A DNA stretch of 34,642 nt from Spartobacteria bacterium (GTDB lineage: Bacteria; Verrucomicrobiota; Verrucomicrobiia; Chthoniobacterales; UBA10450): contig PNAA01000015.1 of the NCBI GenBank assembly GCA_003169975.1, forward strand, positions 17,904 to 52,545, written 5' to 3'. Below, one piece after another: positions 31,900-34,642 of this stretch. Under the pieces are notes generated by a model. That model was not told the origin of the DNA, did no database searches, and worked only from the letters and a program-made list of their open reading frames with translations. Positions within the stretch are counted from its first letter, which is position 1. Each line of letters opens with the position of its first letter. A program made the translations under genes and the position numbers.

Positions 31900-32165
31900 G
31901 GAGTTTCAGCCGCAGTTCGCAGTTCAAGAAGGACGTGGGGCGAATGGATCGGCGGGGAAAAGACTTACAGAGGCTGAGACGTGTTCTCGATTTGCTGATC
32001 GATGCAAAACCACTGCCCCCTGAATTGCAGGATCACCCATTGCGAGGAGAGTTCGCCGGCAGCCGGGACTGCCACCTTGAGCCCGATTGGGTCTTGATCT
32101 ATTCACTCGAAAAAGATCACGTGCGGTTTGAGCGCACCGGGACGCATAGCGATCTTTTTCAATGA
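31896..32165 (+). CDS. yafQ: YafQ-family mRNA interferase toxin
   Basis: This 89-residue toxin is predicted to cut mRNA on the ribosome when the antitoxin is lost. The conserved set is His47, His60, Asp64, His84 and Phe88 (HPLRGEFAGSRDCHLEPDWV, TGTHSDLF). All five are offset by exactly three from E. coli YafQ His50, His63, Asp67, His87 and Phe91. The start is GTG at 31896, overlapping the antitoxin stop by four bases. Together with the antitoxin it forms a complete DinJ-YafQ module placed between two copies of a transporter 3' end. Confidence 0.95.
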   Translation: MRSFSRSSQFKKDVGRMDRRGKDLQRLRRVLDLLIDAKPLPPELQDHPLRGEFAGSRDCHLEPDWVLIYSLEKDHVRFERTGTHSDLFQ

Positions 32166-32236
32166 CGCTCGACCCGAGATTATGAAGCCGACCTCTTTTC
32201 TCCCCTGCCTTTTTTCATCCTTCTTCCTTTCCAAGG

Positions 32237-32345
32237 CTGGTCATCGCGGGCGTGCTCCTCAGTTTACCCGCCGCGGCGGGCGGTCCTCTACGGCAAACCC
32301 AAATCCCCGGAAGTGATCGAGGAAACGGAGACCGCGGTAGTGTGA
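32237..32345 (+). pseudogene. EamA/DMT transporter 3' end, copy B
   Basis: This matches copy A from LVVAGVLL (here LVIAGVLL) to the final stop (32343-32345), including the same one-base offset. In the shifted frame it reads VYPPRRAVLYGKPKSPEVIE, ETETAVV-stop. Over the last 20 codons most nucleotide differences from copy A are silent, so both copies were under protein-level selection after they diverged. No upstream helices exist; unrelated sequence lies 5' of 32237. It starts 72 bp after the YafQ stop. Confidence 0.75.
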
Positions 32346-32506
32346 CCGTGCATCACGAGCTTTTCAATTTGAAAGCCCGGCCGTTGCTGCGCAGCCGTTA
32401 CGGCAGCGTTTCAGCGTTTGATTCGCTCAACCCCTCGCTCACCCTTCGGGCTCCGTCCATGTCGCAGTGCCCCCGCAGGCTCCATTCAGTTTTCAGCTTT
32501 TCTTCG

Positions 32507-32548
32507 CTGCCGCCCGAAGTCATCGAGGAGTCGGAAATGGCGGTGGTA
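32507..32548 (+). pseudogene. Third fragment of the same transporter tail
   Basis: In one frame, PPEVIEESEMAVV matches the tails of copy A (PPEVMEETETAVV) and copy B (SPEVIEETETAVV) at most positions, but Lys-Gln replaces the stop. The preceding 24 bases (32483-32506) contain the CAGTTTTCAGC and CAGCTTTTC words seen upstream of copy A. The rest of 32346-32676 contains no gene. The short length leaves room for chance. Confidence 0.5.
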
Positions 32549-32676
32549 AAACAGCGTTCTTTCTCTTGTTGACAGCTCACCAGCGAAATTCTAAAGCTGA
32601 ACCCGGAATTCCCCACCCGTTGAAGCGCGCAAAAAAATGTCTCGCACATCACCCTGTATGACCCTAAGGCGGCACG

Positions 32677-33228
32677 TTGCTCGCTCTGTCGTCAGTCGCT
32701 ATGGCCAAAGAAAAACCATCGAAACCGCTCGCGGAAAAGCCTGACAAACAGGTCACCATAGAGATTCCGCAGGGCCAGTTTCCCGTTGTTCTGTATGCCA
32801 ATGTCTTCGGGCTGGAGAGCCTCGACGGACACAAACTGGTGCATTTCGGGCTCATGATCTCACCTGCCCGCCTCCTGCTCTCAGCTTGGGCGTGCGTCTT
32901 CGAGAGAAAACTGATCGAAAATAGCAAGGAATCTTGGATGAATTATCTCGCGGAAGTTGAATTTCCGAGCCATGCTGGAGACGCCAGCTTTCGTTGCCCG
33001 CCGGAGAAACTAGCGATGGGCGTAGCATCGGCGAATCTTGCCACTCTGGCGCGCGCGGACGAGGTGGGCGAGATTCGCCTTTTTGCTTATTCCATCGCCG
33101 ATCTACTGGATCAGAGAGGTGAAGAAAAGCCCGGGAAGATCAAAGGCCAGCCCCTTGCGCTCATCCGTTTTCCGTTGGAGTTGCAGCGCCAGCTCATCGC
33201 TGCCATATACCAGGATCTGATCCCGTGA
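32677..33228 (+). CDS. Unrecognised protein, first gene of HNH cassette
   Basis: This 183-residue protein starts at TTG 32677 with AAGG seven bases before it; ATG 32701 is the alternative. Its core runs VTIEIPQGQFPVVLYANVFG, HFGLMISPARLLLSAWACVF and FPSHAGDASFRCPPEKLAMG. The short beta-rich beginning followed by 'I-S-P-A-R-L-L' is faintly like DUF3467-type proteins, but the match is too weak to name. There are no membrane helices and no catalytic motif. Its last four bases are shared with the start of the next gene (GTGA), so it is coupled to the next two genes. A cytoplasmic protein is likely. Confidence 0.75.
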   Translation: MLALSSVAMAKEKPSKPLAEKPDKQVTIEIPQGQFPVVLYANVFGLESLDGHKLVHFGLMISPARLLLSAWACVFERKLIENSKESWMNYLAEVEFPSHAGDASFRCPPEKLAMGVASANLATLARADEVGEIRLFAYSIADLLDQRGEEKPGKIKGQPLALIRFPLELQRQLIAAIYQDLIP

Positions 33229-33692
33229 AGATCAGCGTTTCCGGAACTATTCTCGCCACCTCGCTTAATCTTGGAGCCATGGTGAACGACGGCTTCCAGC
33301 AGCAAGCCGTTTCTGCAGTTCTTCCTGGAGAGGCGCAACAAACCGGCGATGTTTCCCACACTCCGAACGTAGCGTCAGTCATTCATACATCGGATGAATT
33401 CTACACTACGGTTCAGCCGGTTCCTGTCGGCATCGAATGGGACAACAGGGCAGAGAAGCGTTTTCAGGCGCTCGCTGTGAAGGAGGCGACGGAAGCATTG
33501 AGCGGCTCGGAATTTGTGGAATTGGAGCAGCTAACCAAAGTCCGCCGCAAGCACACTGCTCCGCCGGTCAGCGCGAACGAATTGCTTGAGGAGCTAAGGC
33601 AATGGCAGAGCATCAGCCGCGTCTTTGAGGCGTTGGCCCGGTATGTCGAAGAAATCGGAGTCAAGCGAGACGCCGTCACGAATCGTCCGTAG
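33225..33692 (+). CDS. Unrecognised helical protein, second gene of HNH cassette
   Basis: This 155-residue protein begins at GTG 33225, which overlaps the preceding stop. Residues 1-75 look disordered. The second half is strongly helical: EKRFQALAVKEATEALSGSE, FVELEQLTKVRRKHTAPPVS, ANELLEELRQWQSISRVFEA, LARYVEE. The motif 'R-F-x-x-L-A-x-K-x-A-x-x-x-L-S' followed by 'E-L-E-x-L-x-x-x-R-R' suggests a small adaptor or antitoxin-like module. No enzyme motif is seen. Its 3' end overlaps the HNH gene by about 50 bp. Base composition is lower in G+C than upstream genes. Confidence 0.75.
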   Translation: MKISVSGTILATSLNLGAMVNDGFQQQAVSAVLPGEAQQTGDVSHTPNVASVIHTSDEFYTTVQPVPVGIEWDNRAEKRFQALAVKEATEALSGSEFVELEQLTKVRRKHTAPPVSANELLEELRQWQSISRVFEALARYVEEIGVKRDAVTNRP

Positions 33693-34272
33693 GAACTTCC
33701 CGAAGGGAAAGCTTACGCGCTTCAATTATCGGAAGCGGGCGTTACCGTGTCTGCTTGTAGATTTTTCGAATCGATGTGCCTATTCAATGCTTCACAAGGA
33801 CATGGCGGGCGGCGAATCGGCCCTTGATGTGGATCATTTCGATCCACGACTCAAGTCCAACTATCTGCAAAGCTACTTGAATCTTTTTCCTGCCTCGCGG
33901 CACTGCAATGGCAAGAAACAGAATGCCTGGCCGACGAAAGAAATGCAGGCAGCCGGGATCCGCTTTTTGGATTGCACACGGGAGCACGATTACGACGTTC
34001 ACATTCTTGAAGACCCCAAGACTCATAGAGTTTTCGGCGTTACGCCCGCCGGACGCTACCACGTGCGTGTTCTTGACCTAAACGCTGATGTATTCATCAA
34101 GCATCGGAAAATGAGGACGAATCTCCGGATCTTCATGACTAAAACGCCCGTGATCATCAAACCAAAAGCCTTCGAACGGTTGCGTGCCGCAATCCAGTTG
34201 GCGCAGGATTTTCAAGAGCTAATGATCCCCGTCATTCGCTATGGCGTTCCCCCTTCAGTGCCGAAGGATTAG
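33643..34272 (+). CDS. HNH-family endonuclease, third gene of cassette
   Basis: This 209-residue protein (ATG 33643; a TTG at 33625 is also open) has a recognisable HNH core: CAYSMLHKDMAGGESALDVD, then HFDPRL, NLFPASRHCNGKKQNAWP. The DVDH, the later Asn and the C-N-x-K-x-x-x segment fit the beta-beta-alpha metal fold used by restriction and phage-defence nucleases (including PtuB-like). Only one Cys of the usual CxxC survives (CAYS), so the structural zinc site may be altered. The C-terminal half is mixed helix and strand. It overlaps gene 2 by 50 bp. Action on DNA is predicted from the fold. Confidence 0.85.
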   Translation: MSKKSESSETPSRIVRRNFPKGKLTRFNYRKRALPCLLVDFSNRCAYSMLHKDMAGGESALDVDHFDPRLKSNYLQSYLNLFPASRHCNGKKQNAWPTKEMQAAGIRFLDCTREHDYDVHILEDPKTHRVFGVTPAGRYHVRVLDLNADVFIKHRKMRTNLRIFMTKTPVIIKPKAFERLRAAIQLAQDFQELMIPVIRYGVPPSVPKD

Positions 34273-34359
34273 CTAGTGCGAAGGAGTTGGGTCGTGCCTA
34301 TAAAGGATCGACCCGTTGAAGCTCCCAGTTGGGTGAAATTCCGTTTGGCGTGGATGCCC

Positions 34360-34642
34360 CTACTTTCTGTGCTGGCGCGCGGCCAGCCATTTGTCGAACG
34401 ACTGGCGCTGCAGATCGAATAATACGCCGCGGAATGCGCGCCGATCGAAGAGGTAAAGCGCGTGCCGCATACGTGTGAATGGGTTGAACTTTCGGTGTAC
34501 CGATCCTTCCACATACTCAGCGAAGCGTTCAACCGTGCCTATGTGTTTGCGATGAGCAGATGCAAAGTCTTTATCAGTAACGTCGGATTTCAGTTCCACT
34601 AATTCTTTCACGAACCCGTTGTACTGCGTCAGCGTGAATGTC
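34360..34642 (-). CDS. C-terminal part of an unrecognised gene, cut by window edge
   Basis: The frame is open from the right edge to TAG at 34360-34362, giving 93 visible residues. Text such as FVKELVELKSDVTDKDFASA and KFNPFTRMRHALYLFDRRAF suggests a mainly helical, charged protein. GTG at 34609-34611 could be a start, but the frame continues beyond it to the edge, so the gene is probably longer. It is convergent with the HNH cassette, leaving an 87-bp gap that shows no clear hairpin. I do not recognise the family. Confidence 0.6.
   Translation of the reverse strand, partial: TFTLTQYNGFVKELVELKSDVTDKDFASAHRKHIGTVERFAEYVEGSVHRKFNPFTRMRHALYLFDRRAFRGVLFDLQRQSFDKWLAARQHRK

Noticed and set aside
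1-34642. tRNA, rRNA or transposase genes
   Set aside because: None was recognised on either strand, so taxonomy and mobility claims rest on protein genes and repeats only.

Overview
The window is high-G+C bacterial DNA, dense with genes on both strands. No rRNA or tRNA gene was seen, so the host can only be inferred. The gene mix is dockerin-bearing secreted protein, paired HisKA_3/NarL regulators, family-B DNA polymerase, alpha/beta-hydrolase-linked cyclase, many small toxin-antitoxin loci and many decayed transporter genes. It fits a soil Verrucomicrobiota (Spartobacteria-like) genome, with Acidobacteriota as the main alternative.

Region 1 (1-9.9 kb) is ordinary envelope, ion and signalling biology: a small secreted protein, a Mg2+ P-type ATPase (mgtA), a cardiolipin synthase, a NarL-type regulator overlapping its HisKA_3 kinase, a divergent second kinase overlapping a single-domain receiver, and an NRAMP-family transporter. 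Region 2 (10.2-14.8 kb) holds a 1120-residue exported protein ending in a dockerin-like calcium-binding pair, a strong hairpin, a small secreted protein and a lipoprotein.

Region 3 (14.8-21.7 kb) has a family-B DNA polymerase with degraded exonuclease motifs. Its last 627 bases occur again 610 bases downstream as a decayed copy, and a YoeB/YefM toxin-antitoxin pair lies between the copies. Then come a sulfotransferase/AI-2E-permease pair, a RelE/Phd-type toxin-antitoxin pair and a GNAT acetyltransferase. Region 4 (21.7-29.1 kb) has an MBOAT/SGNH acyl-transfer pair, a PH-domain pair, an OsmC protein and a TPR protein. It is littered with remnants: DUF819, M20 peptidase, NRAMP, a truncated ferritin-like protein and a CPA2 antiporter. 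Palindromic elements also occur here.

Region 5 (29.1-34.6 kb) starts with a 14-unit, 21-bp repeat that encodes an unusual heptad protein. It is followed by a small repeat-family protein and a hydrolase-cyclase fusion. Next is a DinJ/YafQ toxin-antitoxin pair between duplicated 3' ends of an EamA-type transporter, which repeats the polB/YoeB architecture. A tightly overlapping three-gene cassette ending in an HNH nuclease follows and is the best candidate for an undescribed defence-type operon. A partial gene runs off the right edge.

Three signals stand out beyond single genes: two toxin-antitoxin modules flanked by duplicated host-gene 3' ends, the 21-bp/7-residue array, and an octamer, GCCTAACG, that recurs on both strands and in all reading frames using rare codons.
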